From Acidobacteriota bacterium (GTDB lineage: Bacteria > Acidobacteriota > Blastocatellia > Pyrinomonadales > Pyrinomonadaceae), in contig JADKEF010000017.1 in NCBI GenBank assembly GCA_016718135.1, forward strand, positions 558,001 through 622,000: a stretch of 64,000 nucleotides of DNA, read 5' to 3'. This document shows positions 55,140 to 63,667 of this stretch, piece by piece. The position numbers and the translations under genes were made by a program. The notes under the pieces were generated by a model. The model had not been told where the DNA came from. It did not search any database and saw only the letters and a program-made list of their open reading frames with translations. Position 1 is the stretch's first letter; each line of letters begins with the position of its first letter.

Positions 55140-56603
55140 ATGATGACTCAAGCAACACCGAACGCCAGCTATAGCGTCACTCTTCGCGTTCGCATTCACA
55201 ATAAGCCGGGCAAGCTCGGAGAGATCACGACAGCTATCGGAAAAGCCGGTGGCGATATCGAGGGTATTGATATTGTTAGCGTCGGCAAAGACTTCCTGAT
55301 CCGCGATATTACGGTAAATGCCGCATCAGAATCGCACGATAAGGAGATCGTTGATTCCCTGCAAGACATTGACGGCGTTGAGGTGGTTAACATCAGCGAC
55401 CGAACCTTCCTGATGCATCTCGGCGGAAAGATCGAGATCGCATCGAAGATGCAGCTCAAGACGCGTTCGGACCTTTCAATGGCTTATACTCCGGGCGTTG
55501 CACGAGTTTGCGAGGCCATTGCTAAAGACCCCGAGAAAGTATTTAACCTGACGATCAAAAAGAACATGGTCGCAGTTATTACTGATGGGACCGCCGTTCT
55601 CGGCCTCGGTGACATCGGCCCAGCAGCGGCGATGCCTGTGATGGAAGGCAAGTGTCAGTTGTTCAAAGAATTCGGTGGCGTCGATGCATTCCCGATCTGC
55701 CTCGATACAAAAGATCCGCATGAGATCATCCAAACCATCAAGCATATTTCGACTGTATTCGGCGGCATAAATCTCGAGGACATCTCAGCACCTCGGTGTT
55801 TTGAGATCGAGGAGCGATTGGTCCAAGAGCTTGATATACCGGTCTTTCATGACGACCAGCACGGCACTGCGGTTGTGGTCCTTGCCGCTTTGATCAACGC
55901 CCTAAAGATAGTCAACAAGCGGATGGAAGACATCAAGGTCGTCGTCAACGGCATCGGCGCCGCTGGCGTCGCATGTTCGAAGATAGTGATGGCCGCCGGC
56001 GTCAAAAATATCATCGGCTGCGACACGACCGGTGCTATTTATAATGGTCGTAAGGACAATATGAATTGGGTTAAGGACTGGTATGCACGAAATACCAATC
56101 CCAATGACGAACAGGGTACGATCCACGACGTTATCAAAGGTGCTGATGTATTCTTCGGACTGTCCGCCCCGGGCGTGATCGACCACAACGATCTCGCAAA
56201 CATGGCGAAAGAGCCGATCGTCTTCGCAATGGCTAATCCCACGCCTGAAATCATGCCCGAGGAAGCCGCCGGCCACGTCGCCGTGATGGCAACCGGACGC
56301 TCGGACTATCCAAATCAGATCAATAACGTGCTATGCTTCCCGGGTATATTCCGCGGAGCATTGAATTGCCGTGCCTCGCGTATTACTGAGGGAATGAAGC
56401 TCGCGGCCGCCCATGCGATCGCCGACATCATCGGGCCTGAGGAACTACATCCCGATTATATTATTCCCTCAGTTTTCGACCGACGCGTCGGCGAAGCAGT
56501 TGCACACAAGGTCGAAGAAGCCGCTTATAACGACGGCGTTGCCCGCCGTGAACGAGCGACAGGCGAATCGCATTTTGAAGCATCAATGATGGTAAATGGT
56601 TAA
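55140..56603 (+). CDS. NAD(P)-dependent malic enzyme with N-terminal ACT domain
   Basis: Oxidative decarboxylation of malate to pyruvate and CO2, 487 residues. Residues 10-85 form an ACT domain (VTLRVRIHNKPGKLGEITTA, DIEGIDIVSVGK), a likely amino-acid-binding regulatory module. The catalytic core starts near residue 100, with MAYTPGVARVCEAIA, the metal region DISAPRCFEIEERL then FHDDQHGTAVV, and the dinucleotide motif VNGIGAAGVACSKI. It ends with DRRVGEAVAHKVEEAA. The stop overlaps the start of the hemolysin-III-family gene, so the two are translationally coupled. Confidence 0.95.
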   Translation: MMTQATPNASYSVTLRVRIHNKPGKLGEITTAIGKAGGDIEGIDIVSVGKDFLIRDITVNAASESHDKEIVDSLQDIDGVEVVNISDRTFLMHLGGKIEIASKMQLKTRSDLSMAYTPGVARVCEAIAKDPEKVFNLTIKKNMVAVITDGTAVLGLGDIGPAAAMPVMEGKCQLFKEFGGVDAFPICLDTKDPHEIIQTIKHISTVFGGINLEDISAPRCFEIEERLVQELDIPVFHDDQHGTAVVVLAALINALKIVNKRMEDIKVVVNGIGAAGVACSKIVMAAGVKNIIGCDTTGAIYNGRKDNMNWVKDWYARNTNPNDEQGTIHDVIKGADVFFGLSAPGVIDHNDLANMAKEPIVFAMANPTPEIMPEEAAGHVAVMATGRSDYPNQINNVLCFPGIFRGALNCRASRITEGMKLAAAHAIADIIGPEELHPDYIIPSVFDRRVGEAVAHKVEEAAYNDGVARRERATGESHFEASMMVNG

Positions 56604-57255
56604 GGCCCGTCTAAAAGAACTTAGCATCGAGGAAGCCGCCAATTCGTTGACGCACGGCTTCGGGCTGGTGTTGAGTTTGGTCGGGTTTGTGGTGCTGGTC
56701 GTACTCGCCGTAACGAAGGGCGGTGGATGGAATATTGCGAGTGCGATAGTCTACGGCTCTTCGCTTATCATCCTGTATGGAGCGTCAACGTTTTATCATT
56801 CCGCAATCACGCCCCGAAGCAAGAGCATTCTCCAACTCGTAGATCATTGCTGTATTTACCTCCTCATTGCCGGCAGCTATACACCGTTTGCACTGATCCT
56901 TCTGCGTGACGGCATCGGATTTGGATTGTTTGCTTTTGCGTGGATATTTGCGGCGGTCGGTATCGTGACCAAGGTCGTGTTTGAGATACGCTCAGGATTT
57001 GTTTCCGCAGCGATCTATCTGATCATGGGTTGGGTCGGTATCGTGGCGATAGGACCAATTTACAATGCAGTCGGCATAGTGCCTCTTATTCTCGCGGTCG
57101 CGGGCGGGCTGAGCTACACGCTGGGCATTATCTTCTTCGGCTGGCAGAGCCTAAAACATCACCACGCTATCTGGCACATCTTCGTGCTGATGGGCAGTGT
57201 CTTTCACTTTGTGGCAATCGCAGGTTACGTGATTCCCTACACGACAAATTTATAA
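56596..57255 (+). CDS. Hemolysin III / TrhA-family membrane protein
   Basis: Seven-helix membrane protein of the HlyIII/PAQR-like family, 219 residues. It has the family motifs EEAANSLTHGFG, SSLIILYGASTFYHS, LQLVDHCCIYLLIAGSYTPF and a C-terminal HHAIWHIFVLMGSVFHF. Bacterial members are linked to membrane homeostasis rather than proven haemolysis. Its ATG overlaps the malic enzyme stop by 8 bp and its 3' end overlaps the convergent response-regulator gene by 19 bp. Confidence 0.92.
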   Translation: MVKARLKELSIEEAANSLTHGFGLVLSLVGFVVLVVLAVTKGGGWNIASAIVYGSSLIILYGASTFYHSAITPRSKSILQLVDHCCIYLLIAGSYTPFALILLRDGIGFGLFAFAWIFAAVGIVTKVVFEIRSGFVSAAIYLIMGWVGIVAIGPIYNAVGIVPLILAVAGGLSYTLGIIFFGWQSLKHHHAIWHIFVLMGSVFHFVAIAGYVIPYTTNL

Positions 57256-57920
57256 CCCATTCCATGAACTGTCTGGATGTATTGCGGATGGCGGGGATTC
57301 TCTTCCAGCTTTTGCCGCAGCCACGCGATGTGTACATCAACCGTCCGCGTCGTGGGCATCGCATCGTATCCCCAAACGGCATCGAGCAGATCGTCGCGCG
57401 AGTGAACGGTGCCGCGATTCTCAATAAAATACTGCAATAGCCGAAACTCCATAGCCGACAATTCGACCTTCGTATTACTTTTCTTAACTTCCGCCCGTTT
57501 GAAATCAACACCCACATCACCAAATCGAAATGCGCCGTTCGGGGCTGATTCGGAATTGTTCGGCGAGCGGCGAAGCAACGCCTCGATGCGTGCTAGGAGT
57601 TCGATCACCTCGAATGGCTTGGTCAGATAGTCGTCCGCACCGAGTTTCAATCCTAAGACCTTATCGATCGTCTCGCCCTTCGCAGTGAGCATCAGTATCG
57701 GTGTCTGAATTCCCTTCTGCCGTAGATCGCGTGCGATGTCATAGCCGTTCTTTTTCGGCAACATCACGTCGAGCAAGATAAGGTCAAATTGCTGTTCACA
57801 CGCCAGATCAAACCCTGTCTTCCCATCCGCCGCCGAAGTCACGTCAAACCCCTCGCTCGTCAACCGGTCGGTCAACGTAACGATCAGGCCTTTTTCATCT
57901 TCGACAAGGAGGATCTTCAT
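57237..57920 (-). CDS. OmpR/PhoB-family response regulator
   Basis: DNA-binding regulator of 227 residues. The receiver domain (1-118) has EDE near 7-9, the phospho-Asp in LILLDVMLP, Thr in LTAKG and Lys in TKPFE. The winged-helix effector shows MEFRLLQYFIENRGTVHSRD and RTVDVHIAWLRQKLEENPRH. It pairs with the histidine kinase gene 76 bp upstream, read in the same direction. The gap holds a long inverted repeat. Confidence 0.95.
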   Translation of the reverse strand: MKILLVEDEKGLIVTLTDRLTSEGFDVTSAADGKTGFDLACEQQFDLILLDVMLPKKNGYDIARDLRQKGIQTPILMLTAKGETIDKVLGLKLGADDYLTKPFEVIELLARIEALLRRSPNNSESAPNGAFRFGDVGVDFKRAEVKKSNTKVELSAMEFRLLQYFIENRGTVHSRDDLLDAVWGYDAMPTTRTVDVHIAWLRQKLEENPRHPQYIQTVHGMGYKFVV

Positions 57921-57929
57921 ATGAGGTTT

Positions 57930-57997
57930 GCCACAGAGCCCACAGAGAACACTGAGCTAACTAATTTCTTTCTCAGTGCTCTCTGTAAACCTGTGGC
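57930..57997. repeat. Inverted repeat between histidine kinase and response regulator
   Basis: Arms GCCACAGAGCCCACAGAGAA... (57930-57956) and its complement ending ...CTGTGGC (57972-57997), with small mismatches. The right arm begins at the kinase stop codon TAG. The GAGnnCACAGAG pattern suggests a dispersed REP-like family, likely a stable intercistronic hairpin. Confidence 0.8.
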
Positions 57998-59826
57998 TAT
58001 TCTTGCGGCAATTCGATCGTGAACTTACTTCCCTTCCCCGGTTCGCTGGTCGCACGCACGCGGCCACCGTGGGCTTCGGTTATCTGTTTTACCAGCGACA
58101 GTCCAAGGCCGTTCCCGTGAATTTGGGCGTCGACGACTTCTTTTGAACGATAGAACGGCTCAAATATTTGCTTGAGGTCACTTTTCGAAATGCCGATCCC
58201 GCGATCTTCGACCGTAATTTTCACCTTACCGTCTCCGTTCGATGCCGAGACTCGCAGCCATGCGTCGCCGTTACAATATTTGATCGAATTCGCGATCAGA
58301 TTCTGGATCGCCTGACTCAGTGCGTTTCTGTCGGCAGAAACGATCGGCAGTCCATCGGCGATCGATGTTTCCATTTCAAATCCGCGATCGTCGATCAGCG
58401 AACGGCTTTCCTCGACTGCATCGTTGACTATGTCGGCGATCGGCGTCGGTTTGAAATTGAATTTTCGCTTACCCGAATTCGCACCCGCAAATTCCAGTAT
58501 CTGCTCAACCATCGACGAGAGCTTGCGGCCCTCTCCTTTGATCAGGTCGCCGTAGCGTGAGACCTGCACCGTTTCTTTCGCAACCCCGTCAGCCAGATTC
58601 TCGCCTGCGGAATAGATGACCGCGAGCGGCGTACGAAATTCATGCGACACACTCGAAACAAAATCGAGCTGCCGCTGTGCCAATGCACGAGCACGAATCG
58701 ACGAGATAATGATCGCCGCAACCGCCGCCGCGAGCAAAAATAGGATGCCAAATCCTATCGCCAAATTCCGCCGCAACGTCGAAGCAATGTATCCATCGAG
58801 CGATCCCGAGACGTGCTGCACGCCAAGTTGCCACGGCCCGCCGGGGACGTCGCCGGTCGTTGTTGTTGCAGTAAAAACAGACGTTCGCGGCTTAGAACCT
58901 TTCATCTCGATGGTGACGTTCCCGCCTTTGGTCTCACCCTGATGCTCGAAGCTATGCGTCTCGACCTTCGAATTGACCACGACGCTCTGTCGCTTTTCGC
59001 CGATCTTCTCCATCAGGTCTCTGTTGGCAAAAAAGACAAAATTGTTGGGCGTAACGTCGAGTAATTTTGCAGTCGCGTCCGCTTCGCCCGCATAGATCTC
59101 GCGAAGAACCGCATTGCCCACCTTGTCCGTTACCAGCACGCGAAACTCATTCGTATCGAAGTACTTAGCGACGAGTTCCGGGATCATCTTTCCGGTCATC
59201 GTATCGCGGTCAAGTTCTATCGCGAGATAGCCATACGGTTCCGGCATCCCGAGCGAGGGTTGATTCAAAGGTATGTCCCTTTTCACTACCATCTTCTCGC
59301 CCTTGACGGGCATGAGATGTATGGGCAAGAAAAGCGTGTCGAGATCATCATGAACAGGTTTGAAGTTATTCGGATCTGCAAGCCTTTCTTTTAGTTGTGC
59401 GAGCCGGGCCGTAATATATTCTGGCGAGGTCAACGGATCGACAGCCGCGAAGCGGCCCTCGCGTTCGTATCGCAGAACCGGAGTATTAGCCTTAGCCTCG
59501 AAAAAGTAGAATTCCTTTATCAGCGAAGGGTACGCTGTGTTCTCATTCCAATATTGAAACCTCTCATTGAAAGCGGACCAATCTTTGTTCTGCCAGCTAT
59601 CGACGTCGGTCTGAAAATTGAAGTACGCGTTCTGTATCTCGCGGTTAAAATCACCGGCAAGCCGATCAGCCTGATCCTTCACCCGCACCTTAGCCTTTTC
59701 GCCGTCCGACGCACTGATCTGCGTCATCCAGCGATATTGCAACAGGCCGAGCGCGACGAGAAGCACCGCAAGACCACCGACCATCAGATATGTAAGCCAC
59801 GAACGCTTCACATCTGCATTATGCAA
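57997..59826 (-). CDS. Membrane sensor histidine kinase
   Basis: HK of 609 residues with a transmembrane helix near 12-30 (LMVGGLAVLLVALGLLQY) and a second near 350-370 (IGFGILFLLAAAVAAIIISS). These bracket a long extracytoplasmic sensor of about 310 residues. The HisKA motif is SVSHEFRTPL (phospho-His near 390). The HATPase shows LIANSIKYCNGD (N-box), DRGIGIS and HGNGLGLSLVKQIT. It is the cognate kinase of the downstream response regulator. The sensed signal cannot be read from sequence. Confidence 0.93.
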   Translation of the reverse strand: MHNADVKRSWLTYLMVGGLAVLLVALGLLQYRWMTQISASDGEKAKVRVKDQADRLAGDFNREIQNAYFNFQTDVDSWQNKDWSAFNERFQYWNENTAYPSLIKEFYFFEAKANTPVLRYEREGRFAAVDPLTSPEYITARLAQLKERLADPNNFKPVHDDLDTLFLPIHLMPVKGEKMVVKRDIPLNQPSLGMPEPYGYLAIELDRDTMTGKMIPELVAKYFDTNEFRVLVTDKVGNAVLREIYAGEADATAKLLDVTPNNFVFFANRDLMEKIGEKRQSVVVNSKVETHSFEHQGETKGGNVTIEMKGSKPRTSVFTATTTTGDVPGGPWQLGVQHVSGSLDGYIASTLRRNLAIGFGILFLLAAAVAAIIISSIRARALAQRQLDFVSSVSHEFRTPLAVIYSAGENLADGVAKETVQVSRYGDLIKGEGRKLSSMVEQILEFAGANSGKRKFNFKPTPIADIVNDAVEESRSLIDDRGFEMETSIADGLPIVSADRNALSQAIQNLIANSIKYCNGDAWLRVSASNGDGKVKITVEDRGIGISKSDLKQIFEPFYRSKEVVDAQIHGNGLGLSLVKQITEAHGGRVRATSEPGKGSKFTIELPQE

Positions 59827-60032
59827 CTAACAACCAACCGCAAACAATGGACTTTCGCCACATTTTACATTCTTAACAATTTCTTTGCGTCGTCTTAATC
59901 ACCTGAGATCGAACTGCGTGCAGAATCCATAATGCAAGAGAGTTTACGCATAGCGGTGAGAGAGAATTGCGGCTTACACGCGTGCTTGTTAATTACAAGG
60001 CAATAATGATAGAAACAACGGAGGTAAATGTT

Positions 60033-61310
60033 ATGAAACGATTTATTTTTTCTGTATTGGCCGTCTCGGTCTTTTTCCTCGGCCTCGGAGCGTTGGTCGA
60101 AAAGACCGGTGCAAAGTTCAAATCTGACGAAAAGGCTCTCGATCTCGTTCGCAAGGCCCGCGTGGCTATCGGTGGTGACGCTGCGATCAATGCCGTCCAG
60201 AGCATGACGATCGTCGGCCGCTCGACGCATAAGATCAAGATCAACGGCGTCGAATCGACCCAGGAAGGCGAGACCGAGATCGCTATGCAACTGCCGGACA
60301 AGATGTCGAAAATGGTCAAGATCGGCAAAGACGATGGAACGGGCGCCGGTCACAAGATGATGAACCAGACACTCGACGTGGTCGTCGTCGGTGATGCCAA
60401 GGACAAAATGAAGGTCACGCTCAATGGCGAGGCCAGTGCCAACGGTGCGACCATCTCGAAAAAGATAATGGTCAAGAAAGACGACGGCAGTGTACTCGAG
60501 TTGACCGGAGCCGAAGCCGACAAATGGATCGCCGAGCATCCCGGCGTTCCAGGCGAGAAAAAGATCGTTGTCGAACGAGTCGGCGGTTCGGGCGGCGGCA
60601 CAGCAACTTTCACGTCAAAAGACGGTAAGACCTTTACCGTAGAAGGAAAAGATAGCGTTTTTGTACCAAGCGGCGAGGATGAAAAGATAATTATCCGCAA
60701 GGCCGAGGGTAACGGCGGGACTGCGACCTTTACTTCGAAAGACGGTAAGACTTTTAACGTCGAAGGCCACAAGATCGCCATGGCCGGCCACGGCGATATG
60801 ACGGCACATCACAACGCCATGAAGGGCAATGAGCTTCTTCGCACGACGCTCAGCCTGTTGCTCACAGCTCCGCAGGGGCTTGACGTCGAATATACCTATG
60901 GTGGTCTCGGCGACATAAATGGCCGCAACTGCAACATCGTCGTCGCATCTTTCGGCGGACAATCGTTCAAGCTGTTCCTCGACAGCTCGTCCAATTTACC
61001 GGTCGCTATGGCCTTCAAGGGAATGGCGATGCCCAAGGTAATGACATTTGACAAGTCAGCCCCGGCTCCGAAGGACGGCGAAAAGAACGTGATGGTTTTC
61101 ACCACGAAGGTTGACGCTAGTGAATTGAACGATCAGCTCGTCAAATTCTCCGACTACCGCTCAGTCAACGGAGTTCAGCTTCCATTCAAATGGACGCAGG
61201 ACAACGAGATCTTCGACGTGACCAACTATGAGATCAATCCTGCCAACATCGGGGAGAAATTTCACAACCAGACAGTGATGGTCAGAACCACAAAACCCGA
61301 CAGCAAGTAA
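60033..61310 (+). CDS. Exported protein with internal 40-residue duplication
   Basis: Unknown exported protein of 425 residues from ATG 60033 (SD GGAGGTAAAT). The signal region is FIFSVLAVSVFFLGLGALV. The N-terminal part (RKARVAIGGDAAINAVQSM) resembles outer-membrane lipoprotein-sorting/LolA-like or thioredoxin-like uncharacterised proteins. A 40-residue unit is duplicated (GGTATFTSKDGKTF at about 189 and 229), a clean 120-bp tandem duplication. The C-terminal region has YEINPANIGEKF. No catalytic motif was recognised. Confidence 0.7.
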   Translation: MKRFIFSVLAVSVFFLGLGALVEKTGAKFKSDEKALDLVRKARVAIGGDAAINAVQSMTIVGRSTHKIKINGVESTQEGETEIAMQLPDKMSKMVKIGKDDGTGAGHKMMNQTLDVVVVGDAKDKMKVTLNGEASANGATISKKIMVKKDDGSVLELTGAEADKWIAEHPGVPGEKKIVVERVGGSGGGTATFTSKDGKTFTVEGKDSVFVPSGEDEKIIIRKAEGNGGTATFTSKDGKTFNVEGHKIAMAGHGDMTAHHNAMKGNELLRTTLSLLLTAPQGLDVEYTYGGLGDINGRNCNIVVASFGGQSFKLFLDSSSNLPVAMAFKGMAMPKVMTFDKSAPAPKDGEKNVMVFTTKVDASELNDQLVKFSDYRSVNGVQLPFKWTQDNEIFDVTNYEINPANIGEKFHNQTVMVRTTKPDSK

Positions 61311-61316
61311 GGTCTC

Positions 61317-61414
61317 TGCCCGCGAAATACGCGAAAAGAGCGAAAAGGCAGGACGAGATCGATTCGTTCCTGCCTTCTTCCTTTTTTAGCGTTCTTTCAC
61401 GTGTTTCGCGGGCA
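61317..61414. repeat. Nested inverted repeats / bidirectional terminator
   Basis: Outer arms 61317-61346 (TGCCCGCGAAATACGCGAAA...) and 61382-61414 are complementary. The inner stem is AAGGCAGGACGA (61345-61356) / TCGTTCCTGCCTT (61364-61376). It serves both convergent genes. The right outer arm also encodes the last residues of the YpdA-like protein (PAKHVKER). Confidence 0.75.
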
Positions 61415-62393
61415 AATTTCTTATCACCGCTTGACCCGCGTCGATCGCACCTTTGATATGCCTCTGATTTGTAAAATGTCCCGCGACATAGACGCCCGGA
61501 ACGTTTGTCTCGAAAGTCTCAGGATCATAAACCGGAACTTCGCCAGCCTTTCCGTTCTCAGTTTCGACGCCCAAACCCTTCATCATCGATAGATCCGCAT
61601 CCGAGCCGATCAGCACAAATACAACATCATTCGCCAGCACTACGCGGTCGCCTTTTTCGCTCTCTAGCTCGACCTCGCCTTCGCGTATCTCGATCACTTT
61701 TCCTAAGAAAAATAGATTGAGGCAATGCTCATTCAACTCAGCTTCGAGCGGCTGCTTGACCCAGTATTTGATACAGCCTTGCTTCGGATCGGTACTCTCC
61801 CAATTCTCCCGAAATATCGCCAGCGTCGTCTCCGCACCTTCCTGAGCCAGAAACAAGGCCGCCTCGCCCGCCGAATTCCCACCACCAACGATCAACGCCT
61901 TCTTCTTGACCCACGGATAAGTCTCGCGAAAATGATCGTAAACATGAGGCAGATCTTCGCCGGGAACGTTTAGCTTGCGAGGATAGTCCATTGCTCCAAT
62001 GGCGAATAGAATGTTGGCAGCCTCAAACTCCTCCGTCTCCGTGTACACCTTAAAACCCTCTTCTTTGCGACTTTGCATCTTTGCGGGAATCTTTTTCTCT
62101 ACCCGTAAGACAGCAGTTTCCGTCAGCACATTCAACTCATTATCCAAAACAAACCGAACATAATACGAAAGCAATTCCTCCCGCGTCGGCTTCTCCCTCG
62201 CAGGTTTAAGATCGCCGTCATTAAATTCCAGCTCATTCGTCGTCGAAAAGACCGTCAACCCGACCGGGTAATTGTAGATCGTATTCCCGATCAGCCCTTT
62301 CTCGATGACAAGACAGTCGAGCCCGGCCTGCTTAGCATGATATGCCGCCGAGATCCCCGCCGGCCCGGCTCCGATGATTATTAGGTCGTACAT
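61386..62393 (-). CDS. YpdA-like FAD/NAD(P) disulfide-reductase-type protein
   Basis: Thioredoxin-reductase-fold flavoprotein of 335 residues resembling YpdA (putative bacillithiol disulfide reductase). It has the N-terminal FAD motif IIGAGPAGISAAYHAKQAGL and the NAD(P) motif VGGGNSAGEAALFLA, then the C-terminal FAD site near GVYVAGHFT. The redox CxxC of TrxB is absent, as in YpdA. Its C-terminal codons lie in a repeat arm, which may be why it ends PAKHVKER. Confidence 0.88.
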   Translation of the reverse strand: MYDLIIIGAGPAGISAAYHAKQAGLDCLVIEKGLIGNTIYNYPVGLTVFSTTNELEFNDGDLKPAREKPTREELLSYYVRFVLDNELNVLTETAVLRVEKKIPAKMQSRKEEGFKVYTETEEFEAANILFAIGAMDYPRKLNVPGEDLPHVYDHFRETYPWVKKKALIVGGGNSAGEAALFLAQEGAETTLAIFRENWESTDPKQGCIKYWVKQPLEAELNEHCLNLFFLGKVIEIREGEVELESEKGDRVVLANDVVFVLIGSDADLSMMKGLGVETENGKAGEVPVYDPETFETNVPGVYVAGHFTNQRHIKGAIDAGQAVIRNLPAKHVKER

Positions 62394-62402
62394 TTCTTCT
62401 TA

Positions 62403-62493
62403 ACTATCCATTTACAACTAACCACTATCCACTGAAGATGCCTGATTTCCCTCTCTTCAGTGGATAGTGAATGGTGACAAGTGGCTAGTTGCC
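62403..62493. repeat. Heptad-phased inverted repeat
   Basis: Thirteen heptads (ACTATCC, ATTTACA, ACTAACC, ACTATCC, ACTGAAG ... AGTGGAT, AGTGAAT, GGTGACA, AGTGGCT, AGTTGCC) whose two halves are complementary. It overlaps the start side of the YpdA-like gene and the last codons of the 62485 gene. It is similar in type to short tandemly repeated repetitive sequences known from cyanobacteria. Confidence 0.7.
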
Positions 62494-62769
62494 ATTTTCG
62501 AGCTTTTTCAATTCCTCGGTCAGCTTCTCGATCTGCAGATGTGTGTTCTCGAGTTCCCGTTTCGATTCGAGATACTTCTGCCATTCGCCGGTGTTGGTCA
62601 GGGCTTTCAGCGTATCTTCGTCGAGGGCGTGGGCCATTAGGACGAGTAGGTCGCCGAGAGCTTCGTGGCCGTCGAGGAGCGACTGGATGATGGTGTACGC
62701 GAGTTTGGCGTTAGGTAGATCGAGGTCGAGTTCTTCCATAGTAAGTTCCGCACTATTCATTCTAGCCAA
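62485..62769 (-). CDS. Small helical hypothetical protein
   Basis: Unknown protein of 94 residues, entirely helical by composition, with a C-terminal coiled-coil stretch (KRELENTHLQIEKLTEEL). It overlaps the end of the ygfZ-like gene by 8 bp; a shorter start at ATG 62760 is equally likely. Its last codons lie in the heptad repeat. No function is assigned. Confidence 0.55.
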   Translation of the reverse strand: MARMNSAELTMEELDLDLPNAKLAYTIIQSLLDGHEALGDLLVLMAHALDEDTLKALTNTGEWQKYLESKRELENTHLQIEKLTEELKKLENGN

Positions 62770-63661
62770 TGAATGGCAGGTCGGTCACTGTTACTGACCC
62801 GTCGCCCACCTTGAGTTCGGTACCCGCGGCGAGATAGTCGTAGCGGACGAAGGCGAGAGCGATAATTCTTTCAAGTTTGGGCGAATAAGCAACTGACGTG
62901 ATCCGTCCGGCGTTCTTTCCGTCTTCGGTTGTTAGCTCGGCGTCGGGTAAAAACCCAGTCGCTATCGCTCCCGGTTCTGACGTGAGGCCCGTTAGCCGCT
63001 TTGCTACGTGGCCGCGGAAGTGAATTCTCGCGATGATCTCCTGGCCGATGTAGCAGCCTTTGTTGTACGAGATCAGTCCATCGAGGCCGAGTTCGGGGAC
63101 GATGGTGGTCTCGTCCATGTCTATGCCGTAGAGCGGGATGCCGTTTTCGATTCGGAGGGTTTCGTAGAGGTCGTCGGAAATTTCGACGGCTCCGTTTGTC
63201 TTCAGCGTTTGGATAAACTGCTCGGCTTCGGCAATCGGGGCAAATATTCCCCACGGCGATCTGCCGGCGAAGGTTAAACCACCCGCTACCGCAGGTGGTT
63301 CTGACTGGAACATCTCGAAATATCGATACTGATCCGACATATCTTCGACAAAAAAGTCTCCGGCAAAGGTAAATCTGAACAGATTCTGAAAGACCTTCTC
63401 CCGAGTCGCTTCTTCTGTCTCAAACAGAAACTTTTCGCCCTGCCTTAGTACACGTACGACAGCAAGCAGACGCCCTTGGGCATTCGGAAACGCCGCGAGC
63501 ATTTCGGCTCCGTCCTCGAGGGTTTTCATGTCGTTCGAGATAAGGCCATCGAGGAATTGGACGGCCTCTTTGCCCCAAACGGCGATCAGGCCGCGTTTTT
63601 GCTCATAAAACCCGCCGCTCCCGCCTCGAATGGCATTATATTTGTCGATTGAGTTAGTCAT
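62762..63661 (-). CDS. ygfZ: YgfZ/GcvT-domain folate-binding protein
   Basis: Folate-binding protein of the YgfZ/CAF17 family, 299 residues, helping maturation or repair of Fe-S enzymes. The diagnostic motif YNKGCYIGQEI is at about residue 196, and LDGLISNDM is near residue 35. A family A repeat at 63276-63306 inserts SEPPAVAGGLT after MFQ in the middle of the protein. A family C repeat lies immediately upstream of the start. It is divergent from an Mrp-type Fe-S carrier gene, a related process. Confidence 0.92.
   Translation of the reverse strand: MTNSIDKYNAIRGGSGGFYEQKRGLIAVWGKEAVQFLDGLISNDMKTLEDGAEMLAAFPNAQGRLLAVVRVLRQGEKFLFETEEATREKVFQNLFRFTFAGDFFVEDMSDQYRYFEMFQSEPPAVAGGLTFAGRSPWGIFAPIAEAEQFIQTLKTNGAVEISDDLYETLRIENGIPLYGIDMDETTIVPELGLDGLISYNKGCYIGQEIIARIHFRGHVAKRLTGLTSEPGAIATGFLPDAELTTEDGKNAGRITSVAYSPKLERIIALAFVRYDYLAAGTELKVGDGSVTVTDLPFIG
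63276..63306 (-). repeat. Palindromic repeat family A, copy 8, in frame in ygfZ
   Basis: On the gene strand CAGTCAGAACCACCTGCGGT then AGCGGGTGGTT, encoding QSEPPAVAGGL. It is nearly identical to the intergenic copy at 11371-11400. Confidence 0.9.
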
Positions 63662-63667
63662 TAATGA

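Noticed and set aside
61281..61300. GTCAGAACCAC near the end of the 60033 gene as a family A copy
   Set aside because: Only the first 11 bases match; the rest is ordinary coding sequence.
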